Positions 26,096-34,348 of a DNA stretch of 64,000 nt are shown here, in pieces; position 1 is the stretch's first letter; each line of letters begins with the position of its first letter. The stretch comes from an uncultured Flavobacteriaceae bacterium (lineage in GTDB: Bacteria; Bacteroidota; Bacteroidia; Flavobacteriales; Flavobacteriaceae), in NCBI GenBank assembly GCA_947488435.1, contig CANKZG010000001.1, positions 620,001-684,000 of the forward strand, written 5' to 3'. The notes under the pieces were generated by a model, which made no database searches, was not told where the DNA came from, and saw only the letters and a program-made list of their open reading frames with translations. A program made the translations under genes and the position numbers.

Positions 26096-27316
26096 TTATC
26101 GCCTTGCTTTTTCTAATCTATCCTTGATTAACTCTTTTTCATTTTTCTTATTCGCAAATTCAATTGCTTTATTTAAATATTCTATTTCCTTATTAATGTT
26201 GTTGTGCATACGGTAAAGCTCAGCTAACAAACAGAAATAATGGCAGTTATCTTTTAATTCTAATTTATGTGCTTCTTGAATGGCTTCATCAATAGAGTTC
26301 GCCTGTGCAAGGGCATAGGTTCGATTCATAGCTATGATGGGTGAATATTCTATTGTGAGCAATTTATTGTATAGCTGTAATATATTATTCCATTTTTCTT
26401 TAGTTTCCTTGGTGTGCCAATAGGCTATTGCAGCTTCGAGATGGTATTTGGTAACAACATTTCCCACAGCAGAAAGGTTAAGATATTTACTGCCTTTTTG
26501 AATCAGATTTTTATTCCATTTTCTTTTATCTTGTTCCTGGTACAAAAGATCACCGTTTTCACCAGATGTCCTTGCATCTATCCTAGAAGCATGGAAACAC
26601 ATTAAGGCTATCAGTGCGTATATTTTTTGCTTTGGAAAATTTTTTTGCTCTGATAAAAAAAGACCGAGTCGCATAGCTTCCCAGCACATTTCATAGCGGA
26701 TATTTTCTTCGTCAACACTGCTATAATATCCCTCATTAAATATTAGGTAAATGACCCTTAATACATTATCAAGCCTCGATATATATTGATCTGATGTAAG
26801 ATTCGTTTCAATTCGATCACGTTCTTTGATTACTTTTTTAGCTCTATAGATTTTTTTATTAATTGTTTCTTTGTTTGACAAAAGTGCTCTAGCAATCTCT
26901 TCAATACTAAAACCACATAAAATTCTTAAAGCAAGACAAAGTTGAGATTCTCTATTGAGGTCAGGATCACAAAGCACAAATATCATCCGAAGCTGACTAT
27001 CTTCAATTATTTTATCAGTAATTTCTATGAAATTAAATTGATGATTTTTTGCTCTTATTTCAGGAGTGATTTTTTCATCATAGATTTTTTTTCTTCTATA
27101 ATGTTCGTTCAATAGATTCTGAGCTACTTTCCGGAGCCAGGCTTTTGGAAATTTGGGAATACCTTTATGAGACCATGATTTCATGGCTTTAAGAAAAGTT
27201 TCCGAGACAATATCTTCTGCTAATTGTAGGTCAGTTAATCCATAATAATTGCTGAGTACAGCTATCAAGTTGCTGTACTCAGACTTAAATATTTCGGATA
27301 GTTGTTCGTCATCCAT
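26096..27316 (-). CDS. ECF42-type RNA polymerase sigma factor with C-terminal extension
   Basis: 406 residues. Sigma-70 region 2 spans about 8-75 (LTDLQLAEDIVSETFLKAMKSW), region 4 about 110-165 (LCGFSIEEIARALLSNKETIN), and a 240-residue helical extension follows, with TPR-like spacing near the C-terminus. This layout (DUF6596-type extension) and an adjacent YCII/DGPF gene define the ECF42 group. ECF42 factors have no anti-sigma factor; the extension is needed for activity. The YCII gene lies 25 bp upstream and the broken VOC gene downstream. The group is named from knowledge of the family. Confidence 0.85.
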   Translation of the reverse strand: MDDEQLSEIFKSEYSNLIAVLSNYYGLTDLQLAEDIVSETFLKAMKSWSHKGIPKFPKAWLRKVAQNLLNEHYRRKKIYDEKITPEIRAKNHQFNFIEITDKIIEDSQLRMIFVLCDPDLNRESQLCLALRILCGFSIEEIARALLSNKETINKKIYRAKKVIKERDRIETNLTSDQYISRLDNVLRVIYLIFNEGYYSSVDEENIRYEMCWEAMRLGLFLSEQKNFPKQKIYALIALMCFHASRIDARTSGENGDLLYQEQDKRKWNKNLIQKGSKYLNLSAVGNVVTKYHLEAAIAYWHTKETKEKWNNILQLYNKLLTIEYSPIIAMNRTYALAQANSIDEAIQEAHKLELKDNCHYFCLLAELYRMHNNINKEIEYLNKAIEFANKKNEKELIKDRLEKARR

Positions 27317-27341
27317 GTAGCTATCATCCTAGGTATGCAGA

Positions 27342-27692
27342 TTACATTTCGTCAAAAACCATAATGTCTCTGACTTCTACTTTACCACCGCTACTTAATG
27401 CAGGACAACCCTTACTAAGTTGGATAGCTTCTTCAATAGAATCAGCCGAGACAATCATAAAACCACCTACAATTTCTTTAACTTCTGCATAGGGCCCATC
27501 TGTAATAGAACCATCAGTGTGCATGGTTTTTCCTTCAAAGCCCAAAGCTTCTCCCGGATTTTTGAGTTTGCCTTGTGCTTCAATTCCTCCCATCCACTCT
27601 TGCCAGGCTTTAATTTCATTTTGTATTTGTTCAGGAGTAGGGTTAAAATCAGGATTTGGTTCACTGTGGAACAACATCATAAAATTTTTCAT
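27342..27692 (-). CDS. YCII-related (DGPF) protein
   Basis: 116 residues. MKNFMMLFHS opens the ferredoxin-like YCII fold and DGPYAEVKEIVGGF at 65-78 contains the DGPF-type signature (DGPY here). These proteins accompany ECF42 sigma factors and are usually their main targets; their molecular role is not settled. First gene of the three-gene unit. Confidence 0.85.
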   Translation of the reverse strand: MKNFMMLFHSEPNPDFNPTPEQIQNEIKAWQEWMGGIEAQGKLKNPGEALGFEGKTMHTDGSITDGPYAEVKEIVGGFMIVSADSIEEAIQLSKGCPALSSGGKVEVRDIMVFDEM

Positions 27693-28062
27693 GTCTTTTA
27701 CTTTTAATGAATTATTAATAAACGTTTATATTCTTAATGATTGAAAATTTAGAAATTGGACAAAAGTGCTCAATAAAGTTTCACATGAACTTCAAAAGCT
27801 GGACGGAGTTCTAAAAAATTGATAATTCATTAACGTTTATTTTTTATAGTGACGCACAACAATTGGATAGCATCATTGATGCTATCCTACTTATAGAAAC
27901 TAAGATAGCAAATCCTGTACAATCGTTCCCAAACCTAAATCGATCACCTATACCTCCTATATGCGAGGTATTCTATCCACAAATCTCCCAATTCATATTA
28001 ATTCCTTTATCGCGATATTTCACAATTCAATTTTATGGTTATTGGCTATCTTTGCACCATTC
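27693..28062. other. Intergenic region at the right end of the cassette array
   Basis: 370 bp without a gene between the divergent YCII and lpxH genes. It holds the array's last end motif ACGCACAAC at 27852-27860 and a perfect hairpin GGATAGCATC / GATGCTATCC with a 3-nt loop at 27865-27887, which could be a recombination-site stem or a terminator stem without a T-run. A promoter for lpxH lies at 28047. No integrase or attI-like site with cassette-type partner sites could be identified. Confidence 0.5.
28047..28054 (+). promoter_or_regulatory. Bacteroidota -7 element for lpxH
   Basis: TATCTTTG matches TAnnTTTG exactly. It ends 8 bp before the lpxH ATG at 28063, so the transcript would be leaderless or have a leader of only a few bases. 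No clear TTG -33 box at the expected distance. Confidence 0.5.
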
Positions 28063-28836
28063 ATGATACATATCACCGTACCGTCCGATAAAAAAATATA
28101 CTTTGCCAGCGATAATCATTTGGGAGCACCTACGCAAACCCAAAGTTTCCCCCGCGAAAAAAAATTTGTTGCCTGGTTAGAAACTGTTAAAACAGATGCC
28201 GCTGCTATTTTTCTTTTGGGTGATTTGTTTGATTTTTGGTTTGAGTACAAAACCGTAGTTCCCAAAGGTTTTACCCGAACCTTGGGGAAATTGGCGGAAC
28301 TTACCGATGCTGGAATTCCCATATATTATTTCGTGGGGAACCACGATTTATGGATGAATGGTTACTTTGAAGAAGAACTGAACATACCTGTATACCACAA
28401 ACCACAACTATTTCAACTAAATGACACGATAGTCCTCATGGGGCACGGCGATGGATTAGGCCCTGGAGATAAGGGGTTTAAACGCATGAAAAAGGTGTTT
28501 GTACACCCGCTGTCCAAATGGTTGTTTAAATGGTTGCACCCCGATTTAGGGGTTCGTTTAGGGCAATACCTTTCCGTAAAAAATAAATTGATTTCCGGAG
28601 ATGAAGATATTATCTTTAAAGGAGCAGAAAATGAATGGTTGGTGCAATATTGTAAACGTAAGCTTTCGCAGCAGCATTACGACTATTTTATTTTTGGACA
28701 TAGACATTTACCCCTAACTATAGCTTTGGAAAATAATGCAACATATATTAATTTGGGAGATTGGATCGGGCATTATACCTATGCAATATTTGATGGAACA
28801 ACAATTAAATTGAACACTTTTGAAACTACCCTTTAA
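28063..28836 (+). CDS. lpxH: UDP-2,3-diacylglucosamine diphosphatase
   Basis: 257 residues from the ATG at 28063 (MIHITVPSDKKIYFASDNHLG); a start 34 codons upstream would include the promoter and is rejected. Calcineurin-type metallophosphoesterase motifs: SDNHLG (Asp17, His19), GDLFDFW (Asp54), GNHD (92-95), GHGD (127-130) and GHRHLP near the C-terminus. It cleaves UDP-2,3-diacylglucosamine to lipid X in lipid A synthesis at the inner membrane surface. FDFWFEYK and the later KGFKRMKKVFVHPLSKWLF are typical of LpxH. The downstream hydrolase gene overlaps its end by 17 bp. Confidence 0.85.
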   Translation: MIHITVPSDKKIYFASDNHLGAPTQTQSFPREKKFVAWLETVKTDAAAIFLLGDLFDFWFEYKTVVPKGFTRTLGKLAELTDAGIPIYYFVGNHDLWMNGYFEEELNIPVYHKPQLFQLNDTIVLMGHGDGLGPGDKGFKRMKKVFVHPLSKWLFKWLHPDLGVRLGQYLSVKNKLISGDEDIIFKGAENEWLVQYCKRKLSQQHYDYFIFGHRHLPLTIALENNATYINLGDWIGHYTYAIFDGTTIKLNTFETTL

Positions 28837-29692
28837 ATTCCGTTTTCGAAAACGCTATATCGTCCTAGTCATTGTTTGTATGCCTGTTATTCTTTTGAAT
28901 TCTTGTCTTAAATCCAGAACATCCGATAAAAAAACACTTAAAGAATTTGAAGAAGCCGGTGTAGCTGTAACAATCGATTATTTTCAAACCTCCTCGCACG
29001 CCGAAAAAGTGCGCGTCGTGACTACAGGAATGGAAAAAGATACTACAGTCCTTTTTATTCATGGAGCTCCTGGTTCTAGCGATGCCTTTTATTCGTATTT
29101 GAAAGACTCTGTACTTTTAGAACGGGCAAAACTCATCAGTATTGATCGTCCAGGTTATGGGTATTCCGATTTTGGAAAATCCTTAACTTCTATAGAAGCC
29201 CAAGCACAGGTGGTACGGGAAATATGTGATGCCTACAATCTCAAAAACATTATTTTGGTAGGACATTCCTTCGGAGGGCCAATTGCGGCCTATGTCCCTA
29301 CGATAAGTGATAAAATAGACGGGGTAGTGATGCTAGCGCCTGCGATTGACCCGGATAACGAAAAGATTTTTTGGATCGCCAATTTTGCACGTTGGAAGAT
29401 TACAAAATGGATGGTGCCTCGAAGTTTGGCAGTGGCTGGAGATGAGAAGTTCTCACATTCCGAAGAGCTGCGTAAAATTCGCGATGCCTGGGGTGACGTT
29501 AAAATTCCAGTAGTACATATTCACGGTGAAAAAGATGCCATTGTACCTTACGCAAACCTCGCTTTTGCAACAAAAGAGTTCGACGATACCTATTATCGCA
29601 GTATTTCCTTACCCGAAGAGAATCATTTTATTCCTTGGACGCAAAAACCCCTGGTTTTAGAGGAAATCTTAGGGCTTCTTAATACGAAGTAG
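28820..29692 (+). CDS. Alpha/beta hydrolase lipoprotein
   Basis: 290 residues from a TTG at 28820 inside the end of lpxH. The first in-frame ATG (Met21) would remove most of the export signal, so the TTG start is preferred. The signal MKLPFKFRFRKRYIVLVIVC... leads to a lipobox LNSC with Cys29. HGAPGSSDAFYS is the oxyanion loop, GHSFGG the nucleophile elbow, GEKDAIVP the acid loop and EENHFI the catalytic His. Serine hydrolase of unknown substrate, anchored to a membrane; possibly a lysophospholipase or esterase. Converges with recJ: the two stop codons abut. Confidence 0.8.
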   Translation: MKLPFKFRFRKRYIVLVIVCMPVILLNSCLKSRTSDKKTLKEFEEAGVAVTIDYFQTSSHAEKVRVVTTGMEKDTTVLFIHGAPGSSDAFYSYLKDSVLLERAKLISIDRPGYGYSDFGKSLTSIEAQAQVVREICDAYNLKNIILVGHSFGGPIAAYVPTISDKIDGVVMLAPAIDPDNEKIFWIANFARWKITKWMVPRSLAVAGDEKFSHSEELRKIRDAWGDVKIPVVHIHGEKDAIVPYANLAFATKEFDDTYYRSISLPEENHFIPWTQKPLVLEEILGLLNTK

Positions 29693-31381
29693 TTACTTAA
29701 TATCTTTGAGTTTCAATTGTAGTTCTACCCTTCCGTTCCAGTGGTTTTCGTCGAGCGTATAAGCTGCTTTAAACACTTGTTGGTTTGCAATTGCAGGAAG
29801 TTTAACGCCCAAATTAAATCCAATGGCTTGGAGTACAGATCCGTTGTTTCGTCGAATTCCTAGTTTCAAGTGCTTTCCATCTCCTCCTACCGCCTTCCCA
29901 TAGCCACTATCTCGCAAGGTTTCGGTCATAAAAACAGGCGTCATATTCCCTGGACCAAAGGGTCCAAATTGCCTTAAAATTCGTAGTAGTTTTGGTGTAA
30001 TGTGTTCCAGTTCTATTTGCGTATCTACTGTAATTTCAGGTGTAAGCAGTTTCGGATCTATAGTTGCTGCAACTACTTCTTCAAACTTCTTTTTAAACCG
30101 TTCGTAATTTTCCTCCAAAAGTGTAAGACCTGCAGCATATTTATGTCCCCCAAACTGTGCTATATATTCGGAGCAGGCTTCCAAAGCTTTATACACATCA
30201 AAACCTTTGACCGATCGCGCAGAAGCTGCCAAAACATCTCCACTTTTGGTAAATACTAAAGTAGGTCGGTAGTAGGTTTCGATAAGCCTAGAGGCCACAA
30301 TACCAATTACCCCTTTATGCCATTTTTCATGATATACAACGGTAGTGAGGCGATTTTCTTCGGTATTTGCCGCGATCTGTGCCAAGGCTTCTTTGGTGAT
30401 CTCCCGATCCAAAGTTCTTCGATCTCCATTGTAGGTTTCGATCTCTGTTGCAAAAATCCGCGCTTGTTCAAGCTCTTTTACTACCAATAAGTTCACCGCA
30501 TGCTGCCCGTGTTTCATTCTTCCCGCAGCATTAATACGGGGGGCAATCATAAAAACAACATCAGAAATCGTTAACTTTTCCTTTTTAAGTTGTTCCATAA
30601 TAGCTTGAAATCCAATGCGAGGCTGCTCATTAATAACCTTTAAGCCATAGTATGTAAGCACCCTGTTTTCTCCCGTTATCGGAACAATATCTGCGCCAAT
30701 AGCGGTGGCTACCAAATCCAAATACGGTATTAAAGTGGTCACTCCCTCGCCTCGCTTAGTTGCCAAAGCCTGAATGAGTTTAAAGCCTACCCCGCAACCA
30801 CAGAGTTCGTCATATGGATAGCTGCAATCCTCACGTTTTGGATCTAAAATGGCCACAGCCTTTGGCAATTGTACCCCCGGCCTATGATGATCACAAATCA
30901 CAAAATCAATATGCTTAGTACTGGCATAGGCCACCTGATCTATGGCTTTAACACCGCAATCCAAAGCAACAATTAAAGAAAAATCATTATCCGCTGCAAA
31001 ATCGATTCCTTGTAACGATACCCCATAACCTTCGGTATACCGATCGGGAATATAGGTGGCTACATTGGGATAGTACGACAATAGATAGGAAGACAATAAG
31101 GCTACAGCCGTGGTTCCGTCCACATCATAATCGCCATACACCAAAATATTTTCATTCGCTAGTATGGCTTTTTCAATTCGTGCTACGGCCAGATCCATAT
31201 CTTTCATTAAAAATGGATCGTGCAGATGGCTTAGTTCTGGTCTAAAAAAGAGCTTTGCTTCCTCATAACTATTTATCCCGCGTTGCAAGAGCAATGCCGC
31301 AACTAATGGTTCAACCTTAAGGGCTTCGGAAAGCTCCGATATCTTAGTTTGCTCAGGTTTTGGTTTTAAGGTCCAACGCAT
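29693..31381 (-). CDS. recJ: Single-stranded-DNA-specific exonuclease RecJ
   Basis: 562 residues, full length. DHH-family motifs are complete: DYDVDGT (84-90), ALDCG (139-143), CDHHRPG (DHH at 164-166), then the DHHA1 part with GHKYAAGLTL and a C-terminal OB fold ending RVELQLKLKDIK. RecJ degrades single-stranded DNA 5' to 3' in recombination and mismatch repair and needs Mn or Mg. Monocistronic. Confidence 0.95.
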   Translation of the reverse strand: MRWTLKPKPEQTKISELSEALKVEPLVAALLLQRGINSYEEAKLFFRPELSHLHDPFLMKDMDLAVARIEKAILANENILVYGDYDVDGTTAVALLSSYLLSYYPNVATYIPDRYTEGYGVSLQGIDFAADNDFSLIVALDCGVKAIDQVAYASTKHIDFVICDHHRPGVQLPKAVAILDPKREDCSYPYDELCGCGVGFKLIQALATKRGEGVTTLIPYLDLVATAIGADIVPITGENRVLTYYGLKVINEQPRIGFQAIMEQLKKEKLTISDVVFMIAPRINAAGRMKHGQHAVNLLVVKELEQARIFATEIETYNGDRRTLDREITKEALAQIAANTEENRLTTVVYHEKWHKGVIGIVASRLIETYYRPTLVFTKSGDVLAASARSVKGFDVYKALEACSEYIAQFGGHKYAAGLTLLEENYERFKKKFEEVVAATIDPKLLTPEITVDTQIELEHITPKLLRILRQFGPFGPGNMTPVFMTETLRDSGYGKAVGGDGKHLKLGIRRNNGSVLQAIGFNLGVKLPAIANQQVFKAAYTLDENHWNGRVELQLKLKDIK

Positions 31382-31459
31382 GTATAGTGCCGCTAAAGTA
31401 GCAAGTTTCTAAATTTAAAGTTCCATTTTAAACCGCCTCAACCACAAATAAGTGGGTTC

Positions 31460-31882
31460 TTATTTGGAGTGAAAAAGAACTTTAATCTCTAATGTAGCAA
31501 ATTTTCTAAACATCTCCATAACCCCACAATATTTTTCAATGGAAAGATCCACAGCGCGTTGTAATTTAGCCTCCACTAAATTCGACCCATAAAAGTGATA
31601 TTCTAAGGTAACGGCATCGTAGTATTTAGGGTGCTCATCTGTGAGGTTCGCTATCGTTTCAATATGAAAATCATCTACCTCTAATTTCATTTTCTGAATT
31701 AGAGAGGCCACGTCCAGCCCTGAACAACCAGCTAAAGAAGATAACATTAAGGCTTTGGGACGCATTCCGTTGCCTTCTCCTCCATTTTCAGGTCCTGCAT
31801 CGATGCGAAAACTTTGTCCAGAAGGGTTATTGCTTTCAAAGGCCATTTGGCCCAACCATTTCGTACTAATATGATTTGTCAT
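31460..31882 (-). CDS. OsmC family peroxide-reductase-like protein
   Basis: 140 residues from the ATG at 31882 (MTNHISTKWLGQMAFES); an upstream non-ATG start adds 18 residues that do not fit the family. The two conserved Cys are present, Cys53 in SLAGCSGLDVAS and Cys119 in EKYCGVMEM. OsmC/YhfA-type proteins reduce organic hydroperoxides through this pair. It is divergent from an AhpD-like gene 55 bp away, a plausible shared oxidative-stress promoter region. Confidence 0.85.
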   Translation of the reverse strand: MTNHISTKWLGQMAFESNNPSGQSFRIDAGPENGGEGNGMRPKALMLSSLAGCSGLDVASLIQKMKLEVDDFHIETIANLTDEHPKYYDAVTLEYHFYGSNLVEAKLQRAVDLSIEKYCGVMEMFRKFATLEIKVLFHSK

Positions 31883-31937
31883 AACAGCTTTTTTTCGTTT
31901 CTTGTAAGCTTCAAAAATACGATAAAAAGATAGCAAT

Positions 31938-32540
31938 ATGGCATTAGTACAACCCTTAGATCCAGATCATGATAAAGAAACTAAAGAACTGGCAGCGTTC
32001 TTTAATGAAACCCTTGGGTTTTGTCCAAATTCTGTATTAACCATGCAGCACCGTCCTGCAATATCCAAGGCATTTATCAATCTCAACAAAGCTGTAATGG
32101 CAAATGAAGGCAGGGTTACTTCTGCCTTAAAACGCATGATTGCTTGGGTAAGTAGTAATGCAACAGGGTGTCGTTATTGTCAGGCGCATGCTATTCGTGC
32201 TGCAGAGCGCTATGGTGCAGAGCAAGAGCAATTGGATAATATTTGGGAATATCGCACACATCCCGCTTTTTCGGAAGCAGAACGGGCGGCATTGGATTTT
32301 TCTTTGGTGGCTTCGCAAGTACCAAATGCTGTAGATGCCGATATAAAAGCGCGTTTGTATGCGCATTGGAATGAAGGTGAAATTGTGGAAATGTTGGGGG
32401 TGATTTCGCTCTTTGGGTATCTCAATCGTTGGAACGACTCTATGGGTACTTCTATTGAAGATGGTGCCGTAGAAAGTGGCGATCAGTATTTAGGAAAGCA
32501 CGGTTGGGAGAAAGGAAAACACAGTGGAGAAGTGTATTAA
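31938..32540 (+). CDS. AhpD-like carboxymuconolactone decarboxylase family peroxidase
   Basis: 200 residues. The active-site motif C78-R-Y-C81 with His84 (CRYCQAHAIRAAE) is the CxxC...H of AhpD-type alkylhydroperoxidases, in an all-helical fold. The C-terminal half (HPAFSEAERAALDFSL) fits the peroxidase-related enzyme subgroup. It probably detoxifies hydroperoxides using a thiol partner. Divergent from the OsmC-like gene; a secreted DUF1579-like gene follows 14 bp downstream. Confidence 0.85.
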   Translation: MALVQPLDPDHDKETKELAAFFNETLGFCPNSVLTMQHRPAISKAFINLNKAVMANEGRVTSALKRMIAWVSSNATGCRYCQAHAIRAAERYGAEQEQLDNIWEYRTHPAFSEAERAALDFSLVASQVPNAVDADIKARLYAHWNEGEIVEMLGVISLFGYLNRWNDSMGTSIEDGAVESGDQYLGKHGWEKGKHSGEVY

Positions 32541-32554
32541 GATATGTACGTAAT

Positions 32555-33055
32555 ATGATTCGAATATTTATAGTTAGCTGTTTCCTTCTTTGTACCTCAA
32601 TCATCTTAGCCCAAAGTGAAGAGCAAAAGGCCATGGCCAAGCTTTCCTTTATGATTGGAGATTGGAAAGGTTCGGGTTCTGGTTTGCCAAAAACAAACAA
32701 TGCACCCTATGACGTTTTAACCAAAGTGCGTTACGATTTGGATGGAAAACTTTTGGTGCTTAAGCATCGATCTGCGCGAAAAGCAGTTCCTGTTTTAAGT
32801 TTGCATACGCTTATTTACTATAATAAAAAAGATCAACATTACTATTACAATGCTTATCGCGAAACAGGGGCAAGACCTTTTAAATGTAGTGTTGAAAACC
32901 AACAATTGCTTTGTGAAATTAATGGCAACTATAGGCTCACCTTTCAACGCACTTCGGACGGAGCATTTAATGAATTTGGTGAACAACTGGTAAACGGTAA
33001 GTGGGTAAAGAATTTTGAAGATTTACTTTTCCCTACTTCTGAAATTACCTTCTAA
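32555..33055 (+). CDS. Exported beta-barrel-like protein (DUF1579/FABP-like)
   Basis: 166 residues from the ATG at 32555, which yields the signal peptide MIRIFIVSCFLLCTSIILAQ; a longer frame starting inside the previous gene lacks this. The mature part begins AMAKLSFMIGDWKGSGSG, the W-x-G-x-G opening of small lipocalin/FABP-like families such as DUF1579. Ligand unknown. It probably belongs to the AhpD-like operon. Confidence 0.65.
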   Translation: MIRIFIVSCFLLCTSIILAQSEEQKAMAKLSFMIGDWKGSGSGLPKTNNAPYDVLTKVRYDLDGKLLVLKHRSARKAVPVLSLHTLIYYNKKDQHYYYNAYRETGARPFKCSVENQQLLCEINGNYRLTFQRTSDGAFNEFGEQLVNGKWVKNFEDLLFPTSEITF

Positions 33056-33075
33056 ATAAATACGCGGCAACTGCC

Positions 33076-33492
33076 TCACAACTCATGCTCGATCGTAATA
33101 TCATAATCAAAGGCGATGCCACCGGTTTCGGTTCGATCGAAAGCAAAAACAGAGGTTCCATTTTCTGTGGCGTCTACATTTACCTCCACCTCAGCGCCAC
33201 CATCACCAATACCTGAGGCGTTAAAGAAGATCATAAAACCATCCATAACACGTATGGTTCGTGTCCACTCATTGCTCGTTAGGGTTTCTGTGATACGTTC
33301 TCCGTTGGCATTGTTATAACTTACGGTTTGATCGGTAACGCTTGAATTTCTGAGATTTACAGTCATTACCACATTAATTTCTCCTGTTCCGGGGGGTTCT
33401 GGATTGGCGTTTGTATCTTCAATTTCAGTACAAGCATGAAATACAACACAACACCATAGAAATAGCGCAGTTTTTTTAAGAATAGTTTTCAT
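33076..33492 (-). CDS. Small lipoprotein, function unknown
   Basis: 138 residues from the ATG at 33492 (MKTILKKTALFLWCCVVFHAC), which gives a lipoprotein signal; an upstream non-ATG start does not. The mature part is strand-rich with Thr/Asn repeats (VMTVNLRNSSVTDQTVSYN). No family recognised. Convergent with the preceding gene. Confidence 0.5.
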   Translation of the reverse strand: MKTILKKTALFLWCCVVFHACTEIEDTNANPEPPGTGEINVVMTVNLRNSSVTDQTVSYNNANGERITETLTSNEWTRTIRVMDGFMIFFNASGIGDGGAEVEVNVDATENGTSVFAFDRTETGGIAFDYDITIEHEL

Positions 33493-33649
33493 TTTTTCAT
33501 GATTTAGGGTTACACAACATTGCCGCTGCCCCACAAGCAATCATAAAATTTAATACCAGTATGCTCTTTTCAAACGCGGGATGCGCTTATTTTAGTTTAC
33601 CCTATACTGTTAAAATCGATGTATGACCTTTTTGAAGTTCGAAAAAGGC

Positions 33650-34225
33650 TTATAATTTAAGTGTTTTTGCCACTTTCTCCTGTAATTCCGGTATTACATC
33701 ACGCTCAAACCACGGGTTCTTTGTTAACCAAAATCGATTTCTTGGAGATGGGTGTGGTAAAGGAAAATTAGTAGGTTGGTAACTTTTATAATTTTTTACC
33801 GTTTCCGTCAGGGTTTTTTTGGCTTCTTTCTTTAAGTAATAACCTTGCGCATACATTCCGATCAATATAATAAGTTCCAGATTCGGAAGGCTATGCATTA
33901 GACGTTCGTGCCATAGCGGTGCACATTCCGGTCGTGGAGGTAAATCTCCAGATTTTCCTTTTCCAGGATAACAAAAACCCATTGGAACTAAAGCGATTTG
34001 TTTTTCATCATAAAACACTTCATCACTTACATTTAGCCATTTCCGCAATTGTCTTCCACTCGGGTCATCCCATGGGACCCCCGTAGCATGTACTTTAGTA
34101 CCTGGCGCCTGACCAATAATTACAATTCTTGCGTCTGGGTGTGCCGCAACAATAGGTCTTGGTCCTAATACTAAATGCTCCTTACATACGGCGCAAGCCC
34201 GTATTTCTTTTAATAATCCATCCAT
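33650..34225 (-). CDS. Uracil-DNA glycosylase family protein, four-Cys type
   Basis: 191 residues. Motif 1 is GQAPGT (GEAPG in family 4 enzymes) and motif 3 is HPSPRN. Four Cys are placed as CxxC (RACAVCKE, residues 11 and 14) and a second pair spaced by 15 (FCYPGK...RPEC), as in iron-sulfur UDGs of families 4 and 5. The usual catalytic acid after GEAPG is replaced by Thr/Lys (GQAPGTKVHATG), so activity may differ. It probably removes uracil or another damaged base from DNA. Confidence 0.75.
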   Translation of the reverse strand: MDGLLKEIRACAVCKEHLVLGPRPIVAAHPDARIVIIGQAPGTKVHATGVPWDDPSGRQLRKWLNVSDEVFYDEKQIALVPMGFCYPGKGKSGDLPPRPECAPLWHERLMHSLPNLELIILIGMYAQGYYLKKEAKKTLTETVKNYKSYQPTNFPLPHPSPRNRFWLTKNPWFERDVIPELQEKVAKTLKL

Positions 34226-34348
34226 AAAATTGCTGCTAAGATAAAACGAAGTCGAAAAAAGTCCTAGGACATATTTCTTGGTCTACATTAATCTTTTTAC
34301 CAGTTAAAATTAGCATTTTAAAAAACGCTATGCCTTAGGCATCTATCC

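Larger units (their letters stand above)
18348..27860 (-). mobile_element. Integrase-less gene-cassette array (CALIN-like), about ten units
   Basis: Thirteen genes (one broken), all on the minus strand, are separated by imperfect palindromes of about 70-200 bp. Most spacers have one end of the type (x)AACGG(TT) and the other of the type GTTRTxxGC on the plus strand. The end motifs match across the gene: 18469-18477 with 18928-18936, 23772-23780 with 24356-24364, and 25519-25527 with 27852-27860 are exact 9-bp inverted matches; 20686-20695 with 21228-21237 and 21354-21363 with 22640-22649 match 9 of 10. In integrons a cassette carries its own R' at the start and R'' at the end, which predicts this. 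No integrase was found. The cargo (GNAT, VOC, PIN, DUF2200, kinase) is typical of cassettes. Confidence 0.7.

Noticed and set aside
27865-27887. Perfect hairpin as an attI or terminator
   Set aside because: No integrase nearby, no attI-like sequence can be recognised, and no T-run follows; only recorded as part of the intergenic region.
27961-28062. Longer lpxH start at 27961
   Set aside because: The extra 34 residues include the promoter element and do not belong to LpxH; the ATG at 28063 fits family length.
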